Positions 1 through 6,882 of a stretch of DNA of 32,054 bases are shown one piece after another (positions within the stretch are counted from its first letter, which is position 1; each line of letters begins with the position of its first letter). Position numbers and translations under genes: made by a program. Source of the DNA: Szabonella alba (lineage in GTDB: Bacteria > Pseudomonadota > Alphaproteobacteria > Rhodobacterales > Rhodobacteraceae); the NCBI RefSeq assembly GCF_016765775.1, contig NZ_JAESVN010000017.1, forward strand, positions 1-32,054. Reading direction: 5' to 3'. The notes below the pieces were generated by a model. It ran no database searches. It saw only the letters and a program-made list of their open reading frames with translations, and was not told where the DNA came from.

Positions 1-46
1 CCACACGAGCCTTGAAGCCCGCGTCATGGTTCCTGCGTTTCCTCAT
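1..46 (-). CDS. IS3-family transposase OrfA, N-terminal 15 residues
   Basis: Read on the minus strand from the ATG at 46, the frame gives MRKRRNHDAGFKARV. This matches the start of many IS3-family OrfA proteins, small DNA-binding helix-turn-helix partners of the OrfB DDE integrase. A good ribosome binding site (GAGGAGATCAGGAC, complement 47-60) precedes the ATG. The gene runs off the left edge, so nothing can be said about whether it is intact. Confidence 0.7.
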   Translation of the reverse strand, partial: MRKRRNHDAGFKARV

Positions 47-102
47 GTCCTGATCTCCTCGTTCTTGGAGATCAGCAGACGTCAGATCGTAGCTTCCGTC
101 AC

Positions 103-127
103 TGTCCGATTTTCGGGGAGTAGCTCA
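103..127. repeat. IS3 element terminal inverted repeat
   Basis: On the minus strand the end reads TGAGCTACTCCCCGAAAATC and continues to the GGAC core. It starts with TG, as IS3-family ends do, and the same sequence pattern is seen at many IS3-family termini. The SDR frame resumes immediately to its right. The other end and any target duplication (expected 3-4 bp) lie outside the window. Confidence 0.6.
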
Positions 128-129
128 AA

Positions 130-402
130 CTGAGCGCATTTGGTGTGCAGGCAAAGCTGGTCGAGCCGGGCTATGCACCCACCACCCGTTTTGCGGTCAA
201 CACCGACACTCCGGTGACGGACCTGATCCCTGAAGCTTATACCGACTATGCCGGGCCAATCTTTGCCGCCTTTGCCAATCCACCCCAGACGACACACGAA
301 AGCGATGTGGCAGAGGCGGTGTGGCTGGCGGCCACAGATGGATCAGACCGGTTGCACTATCCGGCAGGGGCTGACGCCGTGGCACTCGCAGAGGCCGCGT
401 GA
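130..402 (+). pseudogene. SDR-family oxidoreductase, C-terminal fragment
   Basis: The open frame LSAFGVQAKLVEPGYAPTTR... to the stop at 400-402 resembles the last ~90 residues of short-chain dehydrogenase/reductases. It contains the VEPGY/APTTRF segment that follows the cofactor and active-site region. The N-terminal Rossmann motif (TGxxxGxG) and the catalytic YxxxK are missing because the IS3 end at 127 replaces them. An internal GTG at 145 could be called a start, but there is no ribosome binding site and the protein would lack all catalytic parts. It is best read as the 3' remnant of a disrupted gene. The 5' half should lie beyond the left edge, on the other side of the insertion sequence. 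Confidence 0.75.
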
Positions 403-411
403 CCGGAGTTG

Positions 412-441
412 TGCCGAGCTTGGGTCATCCTAAGCTCGGCA
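412..441 (+). terminator. Hairpin after the SDR remnant, possible terminator
   Basis: A perfect 10-bp inverted repeat (TGCCGAGCTT / AAGCTCGGCA) has a 10-nt loop and starts 10 nt after the SDR stop codon. There is no T-run, so it may be a weak or Rho-assisted terminator, or only a transcript-end structure. Confidence 0.5.
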
Positions 442-830
442 TACCGCTACTCCGCGTCTCGGCGAAAGACCTTCTTTCCCGAAACGTCCTTGGCCTTCTA
501 ATTTGCGCCGGGCCGACTTGCCGCAGCATGACCGAAGGACAGCCTTGATGGAGTGGTCACGGGGCTGTGCGACGTGATGGGCGGAAAGCTGACTTGCGGC
601 GGTGCGGCTTGTCGGTCGCAGGAACTTCGAGGAACAGACATTCACGCAAGGCAACGTAAGACCCCTCGCTGACCACTTCGACGCCGGTCAGATAATTGGG
701 CGAGGGATTGACAGAGTGGCATGGACACCACATCTGAGAGTCATTCTCAACAAAACAGGCGATCTTCCTCAGTGGACAACCATCAAAGATTCGTTTTCCG
801 AAAACTTTCCTCATTGTCGTTTGTGCTCTG
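442..830. other. Intergenic stretch without a recognisable gene
   Basis: Short frames exist on both strands (for example 602-838 plus and 557-886 minus) but none has a ribosome binding site or recognisable protein motif. A TTGACA hexamer at 708-713 could be a -35 element for the gene at 831, but the bases 17 nt downstream (CATCTG) are a poor -10. Nothing else is supported. Confidence 0.4.
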
Positions 831-2207
831 ATGATTGAAGCAACTCTCTTCCTGCTGATCGGCATTCTTGTCATCCTCGCGATCATTGCGGCAAATGGCT
901 ATTTCGTCGCCCAGGAGTTTGCCTACATGTCGGTCGACCGCACCCGGCTGGCGGCGCGGGCCGCCGAAGGCGATGTGGCAGCCAAGCGCGCGCTTGCGGT
1001 GACCAAGCGCACCAGTTTCATGCTGTCAGGGGCTCAACTCGGCATCACGGTTACAGGCCTGTTGGTCGGCTTTGTGGCTCAGCCGATGGTCGGCAACTCC
1101 TTGGGAACCTTGCTGGGGGTGACGGGCGTGCCGACAGAGGTGGGTGTTGCCGTCGGCACAATACTGGCGCTGGTGGCCGCCACGATCATCCAGATGATCT
1201 TTGGCGAGCTTTACCCCAAGAACCTTGCCATCGCGAACCCCGAACCGCTGGCGCGCGGCCTTGCGCGGTCGACGCTGATCTACCTGACTGTCTTCGGTTG
1301 GCTAATCGGGTTTTTCGACAAATCCGCGAACCTGCTGCTGCGGGCGCTGCGGATCGAGCCGGTGCATGATCTTGATGTCAGCGCCTCGGCGGACGACCTG
1401 CCGCGCATCATCGCCGACAGCCGCGACAGTGGTGACCTGCCGGTGGAACTGTCGCTGATGATGGACCGCATCCTCGATTTCCCGAAGCAGGATGTCGAGC
1501 ATGCCATGGTGCCGCGATCGCAGGTCGACTGGGTCAGTCCCGACACGACGCTGGACGAGCTGCGCGACCTGATGGCGCGCGCCCACACTCGCTATCCGGT
1601 GATTGACGACGACGACACTCCAGTGGGTGTGGTGCATCTGGCTGATGTGCTGGAACGTCTGGTGTCCGGGCGCGCCGATGAGCCGGTGTCTGCCGTGATG
1701 CGACCGGCAACCGTGATGCCCACCCTGATGCTGCTGCCCGATGCCCTTGCCCATCTGACCAAGTCTGACAACCAGCTTGCCTGTGTGATCGACGAATACG
1801 GCGGCTTTGCCGGGGTGCTGACGATCGAGGATCTGGCGATGGAAATCGTCGGCGAGATCACCGACGAACATGACGCGGATACCGGCTTTTCGCTTGTCCC
1901 CGACGGCGACAATATCTGGATCATGGACGGCGACGTGCACCTTGACGAGGTGCAGCGGGCCATCGGCTATGACCTGCCGCGCGGCGATGTCGAGACTGTC
2001 GCGGGCCTGCTGATTGCCGAACTCGGCGCCCTGCCGTCCGAAGGCGATACGGTGACCGTCGACCTGCCGATTGACCCGGCAGAGCTGGTGTCTGATCAAC
2101 CGATGCGACGCAGGCTGGAGGTGGATGTGTTGCGTGTCGAGCGCCACATTCCGACCGAGCTGCGCGTGCGGCTGGTCGAAATTGCAATGATAGAGGATGA
2201 CCAATGA
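831..2207 (+). CDS. DUF21/CBS/CorC-HlyC domain membrane protein (CNNM/hemolysin family)
   Basis: This 458-residue protein has the full domain order of the CNNM/CorC ('hemolysin C-like') family. A DUF21 membrane domain with about four hydrophobic segments covers residues ~1-190. A CBS pair covers ~205-340, including the hallmark DEYGGFAGVLTIEDL segment near 317-331. A C-terminal CorC_HlyC domain lies at ~360-450. Proteins of this family are inner-membrane transporters or regulators linked to Mg2+/Co2+ homeostasis, with CBS domains that bind adenine nucleotides. Hemolysis is a historical label only. The ATG at 831 has no clear ribosome binding site. The stop overlaps the next gene (ATGA, 2204-2207), so the two are translationally coupled and probably act together. 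The ion specificity is not visible. Confidence 0.9.
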   Translation: MIEATLFLLIGILVILAIIAANGYFVAQEFAYMSVDRTRLAARAAEGDVAAKRALAVTKRTSFMLSGAQLGITVTGLLVGFVAQPMVGNSLGTLLGVTGVPTEVGVAVGTILALVAATIIQMIFGELYPKNLAIANPEPLARGLARSTLIYLTVFGWLIGFFDKSANLLLRALRIEPVHDLDVSASADDLPRIIADSRDSGDLPVELSLMMDRILDFPKQDVEHAMVPRSQVDWVSPDTTLDELRDLMARAHTRYPVIDDDDTPVGVVHLADVLERLVSGRADEPVSAVMRPATVMPTLMLLPDALAHLTKSDNQLACVIDEYGGFAGVLTIEDLAMEIVGEITDEHDADTGFSLVPDGDNIWIMDGDVHLDEVQRAIGYDLPRGDVETVAGLLIAELGALPSEGDTVTVDLPIDPAELVSDQPMRRRLEVDVLRVERHIPTELRVRLVEIAMIEDDQ

Positions 2208-3250
2208 GCGGCGCGTTGACTGTAATCCTGATCACCGCCCTCCTGATTGCCCTGAGCGCGTTTTTCGTGATCATCGAATTTGCCTTGCTTGGCGCACGGC
2301 GGCACCGGCTCGAAGAGCTTGCGCCGCGCAGCGACTCGGCCCGCGCGGCGTTGCGCGGGATGAACGACCTGACATTGATGCTGGCTGGGGCGCAATTGGG
2401 CATAACGGTCTGCACCTTTGCGTTGGGGGCGGTCACCAAACCTGCCGTTGATGCCTGGCTTGGCCCGGTGCTCCTGACCTGGGGTCTGCCGTTCTGGGTG
2501 GCGGGTGCCACCGCGTTCGGTCTGTCGCTGTTCGTGGTCACCTTCCTGCATCTGGTTGTGGGGGAAATGGCCCCGAAGTCCTGGGCCATTGCGCACCCTG
2601 AAACGTCTGCGCTCGCCATCGGGGTGATTTCGCGCGCCTATATCTGGCCGCTCAGGCCGCTTTTGGGGTGGGTGAACGGGCTTGCGAACCGTCTTGTGCG
2701 CGCATCGGGCGTGGAGCCTGTCGAAAGTGCGGCTGTCGGCGGACGCGATATCGCGACCATCCGCCAGCTTGTGGAACATTCGGCCAAGGTTGGCACGTTG
2801 GAACCGGAAATGCAGCAACAGCTGTCTGGCTTCATCGACCTTGGCACCATGCCGGTCATCGCACTGGTCGTGACCGATGTGGCACCGACACAGGTCTTGC
2901 CGCAGGCAACGGCTGCTGATGTGCGCGCGGCGGGCCTGCAGTCCGGGCACATGCGTATTCTGATGTCGGCCGAGGGCGATGGACCACCGTCAGTCGTGCA
3001 TGTGCGCGATACGTTGCTGTTGCCCGACACCCAGCCCGCAGCCGATATCGCCCGGCGCGCCTTTGTCCTTGATGCCCAGACCCCGGTCTATGAGGCCCTT
3101 GCGCGCATGCGCGAATCTAGCGTGCAGATTGCCATCGTGATGCACAATGATGCGGTATGCGGCATCATCACGCTTGCCGACATCCTAAAGCGGGTGCTGC
3201 CCGCCGGGATTGCTGCACAAAAGGCGGTGGCCGCAACTCAGGCCGCGTGA
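2204..3250 (+). CDS. DUF21/CBS domain membrane protein, second CNNM-like paralog
   Basis: This 348-residue paralog of the upstream gene starts inside that gene's stop codon. It has the DUF21 membrane domain at ~1-180 (GAQLGITVCTFALGAVTKP and the conserved GEMAPKSWAIAHPE segment) and a weaker CBS pair at ~200-330. It lacks the C-terminal CorC_HlyC domain and is about 110 residues shorter. Adjacent pairs made of one long and one short CNNM-type protein are common in bacteria, which suggests a heteromeric membrane complex; that is inference. The last ~20 residues are Ala-rich and probably unstructured. It is likely the end of a two-gene operon, given the hairpin 56 nt after the stop. Confidence 0.85.
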   Translation: MSGALTVILITALLIALSAFFVIIEFALLGARRHRLEELAPRSDSARAALRGMNDLTLMLAGAQLGITVCTFALGAVTKPAVDAWLGPVLLTWGLPFWVAGATAFGLSLFVVTFLHLVVGEMAPKSWAIAHPETSALAIGVISRAYIWPLRPLLGWVNGLANRLVRASGVEPVESAAVGGRDIATIRQLVEHSAKVGTLEPEMQQQLSGFIDLGTMPVIALVVTDVAPTQVLPQATAADVRAAGLQSGHMRILMSAEGDGPPSVVHVRDTLLLPDTQPAADIARRAFVLDAQTPVYEALARMRESSVQIAIVMHNDAVCGIITLADILKRVLPAGIAAQKAVAATQAA

Positions 3251-3305
3251 CACAGACGGCCGGGCCGGACGTGTGAGATAGTGCCCGGATCACAACCAAG
3301 CCCAA

Positions 3306-3331
3306 CCCGGCGCGAACACTGCAGCGCCGGG
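3306..3331 (+). terminator. GC-rich hairpin after the DUF21/CBS operon
   Basis: CCCGGCGC (3306-3313) and GCGCCGGG (3324-3331) form a perfect 8-bp stem with a 10-nt loop. It is placed as expected for a transcript end. There is no T-run after it. Confidence 0.5.
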
Positions 3332-3635
3332 CGGGTTAACCGCTACATGCCACGATGGGGGCTAAAGATATTGATGCCTCGGCTTCGCTATGTCGCGCGT
3401 TACAACTCACCAGGCGTGCGTTCCGTCCCGCGTCGGCAAGATTGACCTGACAATCTCGCTGCGGCAAGCACGAATGGCTGGTCTGGGGAAGCCGCACTGC
3501 GGCTCCGCTGCTCTTCTGACCGGCCGTAATAGGCCGGGTGTAGCTTCGCCCACAGTAATCGCGACAGCTTTCTGGTTACCCGGAGCTGAGGAACATTGCT
3601 GCGAAGATTTGCTCTGGAGCCAAGCGCATCTGACT
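3332..3635. other. Intergenic stretch without a recognisable gene
   Basis: No frame here has protein motifs or a start signal. The plus-strand frame 3390-3668 has unnatural composition. The stretch ends at a probable IS66-type terminus, so some of it may be decayed mobile DNA. Confidence 0.4.
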
Positions 3636-3745
3636 GTAAGCGGTCTCTGGGCAGCACGGGCAGGTTAGCTTGACGGCCTGAAGTTCCAGGGCAGCAGGTC
3701 ATCGATGCGGCTTTGCGGGTGGCCGCTGGCAATGGCTGCGAGGGT
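3636..3745 (-). mobile_element. IS66-family remnant: transposase C-terminal tail and terminus
   Basis: The minus strand encodes the tail LAAIASGHPQSRIDDLLPWN followed by FRPSS and a stop near 3667. This is the conserved C-terminus of IS66-family TnpC transposases (pattern I-xG-HP-SRIDDLLPWNF). About 30 bp beyond the stop, GTAAGCGG at 3636 resembles the GTAAGCG ends of IS66 elements. Only ~25 transposase residues remain, so the element is dead. The tail is joined to the 3' part of the unknown gene at 3699-4120. Confidence 0.65.
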
Positions 3746-4120
3746 TGGCGATGACCTCGGCAAGGCGATCCCGTTTTGCCTCATCATTTGCAACAATTCG
3801 CGCGGCCTTTGTGCGGAAGGCCGTTTCGGTGGCGATATAGGCGTCAAGTGCCGGAAGGGATTTCCGGGCGGCTTCTTCAATTTGAGATGGCCGCAAGCAT
3901 AAAGCGATTTCAGAACCCTTGCCCCTATGGGCGAGGTCAACGCTACACGGGCGTCATGAAAGGTCAGCTCTTTGTCTTCCGCTGACAGCTGTGTTGACAG
4001 TGGCCGCCCCTCCAGAACCGCCCGGCGCAGCATCGCAAGCGTCGGCGTGCGATGGATATTCGGAATCAGATCGATCACCGAAAGTGCAGGTTTCATCAGC
4101 GCCTGGATATCCCAAAGCAT
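3699..4120 (-). pseudogene. Unknown gene, frameshifted and fused to an IS66 tail
   Basis: A convincing start exists at the ATG at 4120 (MLWDIQALMKPALSVIDLIP...), with GGGAG about 10 nt upstream. The frame is protein-like for about 75 residues (…SLYACG). Near 3896 the protein-like sequence continues in another frame (RPSQIEEAARKSLPALDAYI...AEVIAN), implying a one-base indel. Past ~3745 the sequence becomes the IS66 tail. I do not recognise the family: about 130 mostly helical, charged residues with no membrane segment. It could be a small chromosomal gene truncated by IS66 and then decayed. It is divergent from rsgA with a ~200-nt gap. Confidence 0.5.
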
Positions 4121-4324
4121 AATCTGCGCTCCCTTGTCATCGCAAGGCGTAGGTGTAGCGCGTTCAGGCGGAGTGCGTCCACCCGGGCAGGCGTCCCAGC
4201 CTGTGCGGGTCCTGAGCGCTTCTGACCAGGTAAACTGATGCAAACGTCTGACAGAGCCGGGTCGGGCGAAAAAATCATGCCTCGCCCGTGATGGCCGGCC
4301 TTGCATTGATCCCGGTCGACAGAC

Positions 4325-5401
4325 ATGCATGAGGATGTGAAACATGTCTCCGATCAGACCCTGCCCGCCCTGACCGATTCCGTCCTGACCGGTCCTGCAT
4401 TGACCGCTCTGGGCTGGTCTGCCTTCTTTGCTGACCAGATCGGCGAGGATGACACCGGGCTGGTGCCCATGCGGGTTGCGACCGTTCATCGCGCCAGAAT
4501 GGTGGCGCAATCCCTATCCGGCCCGGTCCGGCTTGTCCTGCCACCCCGCGCCAATACTGCGGATTATGCGGTTGGTGACTGGATCTTGGCGGAGCCGGCA
4601 ACCGCGGTGCTGGTGCGCAGGCTTGAGCGGCGAACCTTGCTGCAACGGCGCGGCGAAGGCGGCGGCGCACCGCAACTGATCGCCGCGAATGTCGATACAC
4701 TGTTTATCGTCACCTCCTGCAATGACGATTTCAGCCCGGCCCGGCTGGAACGCTATCTTGCGGTCGCCAATGAGGCCGGAACCACTCCGGTCATCGTGCT
4801 GACCAAAGCCGATCAGGTCGCGGATCCGGGCGCATTTCGCGATCAGGCCGCGACCTTGCAGCGCGGCGTACAGGCGGTCTGGCTGGATGCAACATCGTCT
4901 GATGCGGCCATGGTGCTCGCCCCTTGGCTTGGGGTTGGGCAGACGGTGGCCCTGGTCGGATCGTCGGGGGTAGGAAAGTCGTCTTTGCTGAACACGCTTG
5001 CCGAAAAGTCCGGCGATGACGCGCAGCTGACGGGCAGTGTCCGCGAAGATGATGCCAAGGGGCGGCACACCACGACCTCACGCTCGCTGCATGCGATTGC
5101 GGGCGGGGCGATGGTGATCGATACGCCCGGCGTGCGGTCATTACATGTCAGCGATCTGACAACCGGGCTGGATCAGCTGTTTGCCGAGATAGCAGAGCTC
5201 AGCCCCGAATGCCGCTTCCGCGACTGCACCCACGGCCATGAGCCGGGCTGTGCAGTACGCGCCGCCGTCAGCGCCGGAACACTCGACCCCGCCCGTCTGG
5301 AACGCTGGCGTAAACTACATGAAGAGAACCTCTCGAATACCCCGGTTCTGACTGGCCCACGAGGCAACAAAACCGCACGGCCAGGCAGAAGACGGCGCTG
5401 A
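4325..5401 (+). CDS. rsgA: Ribosome small-subunit-dependent GTPase A (RsgA)
   Basis: This 358-residue late-acting 30S assembly GTPase has the circularly permuted G-motif order unique to the RsgA/YjeQ family. G4 (TKAD, residues 160-163) precedes G1 (GSSGVGKS, 212-219), followed by G3 (DTPG, 266-269). An OB-fold precedes the GTPase domain at ~45-125. The C-terminal zinc site is complete: Cys296, Cys301, His303 and Cys309 in the C-x4-C-x-H-x5-C pattern. RsgA checks the 30S decoding centre during maturation and is released by GTP hydrolysis. The Arg-rich C-terminus fits rRNA contact. The start is the first ATG of the frame and has only a weak ribosome binding site. A start at a later Met is possible but would remove the N-terminal segment. 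Confidence 0.93.
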   Translation: MHEDVKHVSDQTLPALTDSVLTGPALTALGWSAFFADQIGEDDTGLVPMRVATVHRARMVAQSLSGPVRLVLPPRANTADYAVGDWILAEPATAVLVRRLERRTLLQRRGEGGGAPQLIAANVDTLFIVTSCNDDFSPARLERYLAVANEAGTTPVIVLTKADQVADPGAFRDQAATLQRGVQAVWLDATSSDAAMVLAPWLGVGQTVALVGSSGVGKSSLLNTLAEKSGDDAQLTGSVREDDAKGRHTTTSRSLHAIAGGAMVIDTPGVRSLHVSDLTTGLDQLFAEIAELSPECRFRDCTHGHEPGCAVRAAVSAGTLDPARLERWRKLHEENLSNTPVLTGPRGNKTARPGRRRR

Positions 5402-5521
5402 GAAGCGCTCCGACAGGCATAGATCCCGCCTCAGCCCAAAAACAAAGAATATGAAATCTGTCCTGACACTTGCCTCATGACCTGTCAGCGAAAAAGTGCG
5501 ACGAACATCCGAAACGGCTCA

Positions 5522-5554
5522 TCGTCCGATCTCCTTTGCTTCGGTATCGGACGA
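5522..5554. terminator. Hairpin between rsgA and the toxin-antitoxin operon
   Basis: TCGTCCGAT (5522-5530) and ATCGGACGA (5546-5554) form a perfect 9-bp stem with a 15-nt loop in the gap between two convergent operons. It could help terminate either one. Confidence 0.35.
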
Positions 5555-5592
5555 GCGTCAGCTATGGCAAGTGCGGCTAGCCTGCATAGATT

Positions 5593-5611
5593 ATAGCCGA
5601 ACGGCGGCTAT
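5593..5611 (-). terminator. Hairpin downstream of the antitoxin gene
   Basis: ATAGCCG (5593-5599) and CGGCTAT (5605-5611) form a perfect 7-bp stem with a 5-nt loop, starting 10 nt past the antitoxin stop on the minus strand. It is followed by the AT-rich AATCTAT. It is a likely operon end. Confidence 0.5.
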
Positions 5612-5620
5612 GGGCCGCGA

Positions 5621-5965
5621 CTACTCAGCCAGATCGTCCAACGTGACGTCGAGCGCGACCGCCAAGGCGCGTAAGCTCGCGACCGAGCCCTGTTTGCGGC
5701 CGGTCTCGATTTCGGCCACGGTGACGCGGTTGACCCCGGCCCTCTCGGCCAGCGTGGCTTGGGTCAGGCCGCGCAGGTCCCTGTAGACGCGCAGCGGGCT
5801 TTCCCCGTCCAGCAGCCGGTTCGCATAGTCGGAGGGGATCAGTTCATCCGCCCCTGCCGCCAAGGCCGCCTTTGCACGATCGTAGCTTTGGAGATCGGCG
5901 AGGTTCTCAGCCGCCGCCCGGAGGCGATCATATTCCTCGCGTGGGATCGTCACCATCTCGTTCAT
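5621..5965 (-). CDS. HTH-type antitoxin (HigA/XRE-like)
   Basis: This 114-residue protein starts at the ATG at 5965, chosen because AAGGGA lies just upstream; a TTG at 5980 in frame lacks a site. The C-terminal half is a Cro/CI-type helix-turn-helix (YRDLRGLTQATLAERAGVNR, then VTVAEIETGRKQGSVASLRA). The N-terminal half (MNEMVTIPREEYDRLRAAAE) resembles Phd/RelB-type toxin-binding helices. It is the second gene of a toxin-first operon, an order typical of HigBA-like systems. It should neutralise the RelE-like toxin and, through the HTH, repress the promoter at 6232-6263. Family-level function is well supported; the exact subfamily is not. Confidence 0.85.
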   Translation of the reverse strand: MNEMVTIPREEYDRLRAAAENLADLQSYDRAKAALAAGADELIPSDYANRLLDGESPLRVYRDLRGLTQATLAERAGVNRVTVAEIETGRKQGSVASLRALAVALDVTLDDLAE

Positions 5966-5976
5966 GTCATTCCCTT

Positions 5977-6228
5977 TCAATCATAGACGCCGCCGCGTGG
6001 GCCGATATCAAGAACCGCCAGGACATTGCCCTGTTCATCCATGATCACGCGCCAGTCCCCGACACGCAGCCGGCTCCCCTCTCGCCCTTTGAGAGACCTC
6101 ACGTTGTTGACCTGTGAGGCCGGGTCCGTCGCGTAGGCTTCGATTTTGGACCGGATCAACGTGGCCGTGTTGGCGGGCAGTCGGCGCAAAGCCCGGATCG
6201 CGGCCGTCGTGTAGCTGATCTGCTTCAT
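5977..6228 (-). CDS. RelE/ParE-superfamily toxin
   Basis: This 83-residue protein (MKQISYTTAAIRALRRLPAN..., ...LKGREGSRLRVGDWRVIMDE...) carries the RelE-fold signature: a basic helix early on, then the strand region G-R-RLRVGDWRVI. The latter supplies conserved Arg residues used by RelE mRNases. It is probably a ribosome-dependent mRNA endonuclease or a ParE-like gyrase poison; sequence alone does not separate these, though RVGDWRVI favours RelE. It lies directly upstream of the antitoxin gene. The start codon is only 3-4 nt from the operator palindrome, so the leader is extremely short and there is no clear ribosome binding site. Confidence 0.88.
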   Translation of the reverse strand: MKQISYTTAAIRALRRLPANTATLIRSKIEAYATDPASQVNNVRSLKGREGSRLRVGDWRVIMDEQGNVLAVLDIGPRGGVYD

Positions 6229-6231
6229 GAT

Positions 6232-6246
6232 GTAGCTTTAAGCTAC
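6232..6246. promoter_or_regulatory. Perfect palindromic operator of the toxin-antitoxin operon
   Basis: GTAGCTTTAAGCTAC is a perfect 7+1+7 inverted repeat, 3 nt upstream of the toxin start codon and overlapping the predicted -10 element. It fits an operator bound by the HTH antitoxin dimer for autoregulation. It also contains the stop codon of the integrase remnant. Confidence 0.65.
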
Positions 6247-6263
6247 GCGGCCTATTGTGTCAA
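6235..6263 (-). promoter_or_regulatory. Promoter of the toxin-antitoxin operon
   Basis: On the minus strand, TTGACA (6258-6263, perfect -35) is followed after exactly 17 nt by TAAAGC (6235-6240) as a partial -10. Transcription would begin at or within a few bases of the toxin ATG, giving a nearly leaderless message. The -35 lies inside the coding sequence of the recombinase remnant. Confidence 0.6.
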
Positions 6264-6453
6264 GCCCAATGCCACCCTGGGCGACAAGCGCGGCCAGCTC
6301 GCACCGGCCGCGTTTGCCTAAGAGGTCGATCCCCTCCAAGAGTGACAAGGCATCCTCGATGTCGACACCTAGGTACCGCACCGTGCTGTCCATCTTCGTA
6401 TGCCCCAGCAGCAGCTGGACCGCCCGCAGGTTGACGGCTGCACGATCCGGCAG
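6238..6453 (-). pseudogene. Tyrosine recombinase/integrase, C-terminal fragment
   Basis: The minus strand reads ...NLRAVQLLLGHTKMDSTVRY LGVDIEDALSL... to a TAA at 6238-6240. The QLLLGH (catalytic His) and STVRYL (nucleophile Tyr) motifs are the end of a tyrosine recombinase of the integrase-like type found widely in Alphaproteobacteria. About 70 residues remain. The N-terminal DNA-binding part and the catalytic R...HxxR are absent, and sequence upstream of ~6453 is unrelated. It is a remnant of an old mobile element that carried or received the toxin-antitoxin pair. Confidence 0.75.
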
Positions 6454-6882
6454 AAGCGAACAGTCGCCACGCTCATCGATAACGATGGCAGTGGGTAAGG
6501 CGCTTCATGTTCGTGAAATCATGGTGGTTGTGGCCAAGAAGAATCGGTCGAAAGCGAAGCGATGTTTGATCGGTTTTTTTATGCGGGACGGGGAAGGGCT
6601 GGACGGCAACGTCCGGCAGGTGCCCGGCTGCGCGCGGAAGGTCCTGCATTTTATTGGTGCCCGGAACTAACCTGCATCTGTGCAAGCGGACCAGGAAACC
6701 TGCAGGGTGCAGCCCAATCACCGAGACGCTTGGCGTATCCGTCTGTTGGATATCATCCGCTCCGGGTGGCAAAGGTCTCTTCGTGTCCACCCTGAACCGT
6801 GGGCAGTCATATCGCGCCCGTCCCGAAAATTCGGGTCCGCGCCTCTCACGTGGCCAGAACCGGCTCATGTACAGGGATTCTT
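6454..6882. other. Intergenic stretch without a recognisable gene
   Basis: Frames on both strands (6473-6868 minus, 6257-6670 plus) show no motif and no start signal. A perfect palindrome CCCGAA-AA-TTCGGG lies at 6822-6835, about 47 nt before the esterase start. It could be a regulator site or a short hairpin in its leader. The rest looks like decayed mobile-element sequence between the integrase remnant and the esterase. Confidence 0.35.

Larger units (their letters stand above)
1..127 (-). mobile_element. IS3-family insertion sequence, terminal part (cut by window edge)
   Basis: The left edge of the window is the start of an IS3-family element read on the minus strand. It holds the first codons of an OrfA-type transposase (complement 1-46), a leader, and a terminal inverted repeat ending at 127 with the TG...CA ends typical of the family. 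Directly after it, an SDR reading frame begins in mid-protein, so the element sits inside that gene. The rest of the element is outside the window. The family call rests on the OrfA N-terminus and the TG/CA terminus; the subgroup cannot be determined. Confidence 0.75.

Noticed and set aside
708-736. Promoter for the DUF21/CBS operon at TTGACA 708-713
   Set aside because: The -10 position (CATCTG) is poor and the leader would be ~90 nt without a ribosome binding site; too weak to list as a feature.
557-838. Overlapping frames on both strands upstream of the DUF21 gene
   Set aside because: Neither has a start signal or protein-like composition; cannot choose a real gene.
1302-2950. Minus-strand frames opposite the DUF21/CBS genes
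   Set aside because: Antisense shadows of two clear membrane protein genes, without start signals or motifs.
3390-3668. Plus-strand 92-codon frame between the DUF21 operon and the IS66 tail
   Set aside because: Low-complexity, Ala/Trp/Cys-rich translation without motifs; overlaps the IS66 terminus.
4121-4510. Upstream extension of the minus-strand unknown gene to 4510
   Set aside because: The extension overlaps the rsgA start, has shadow-like composition, and the ribosome binding site fixes the start at 4120.
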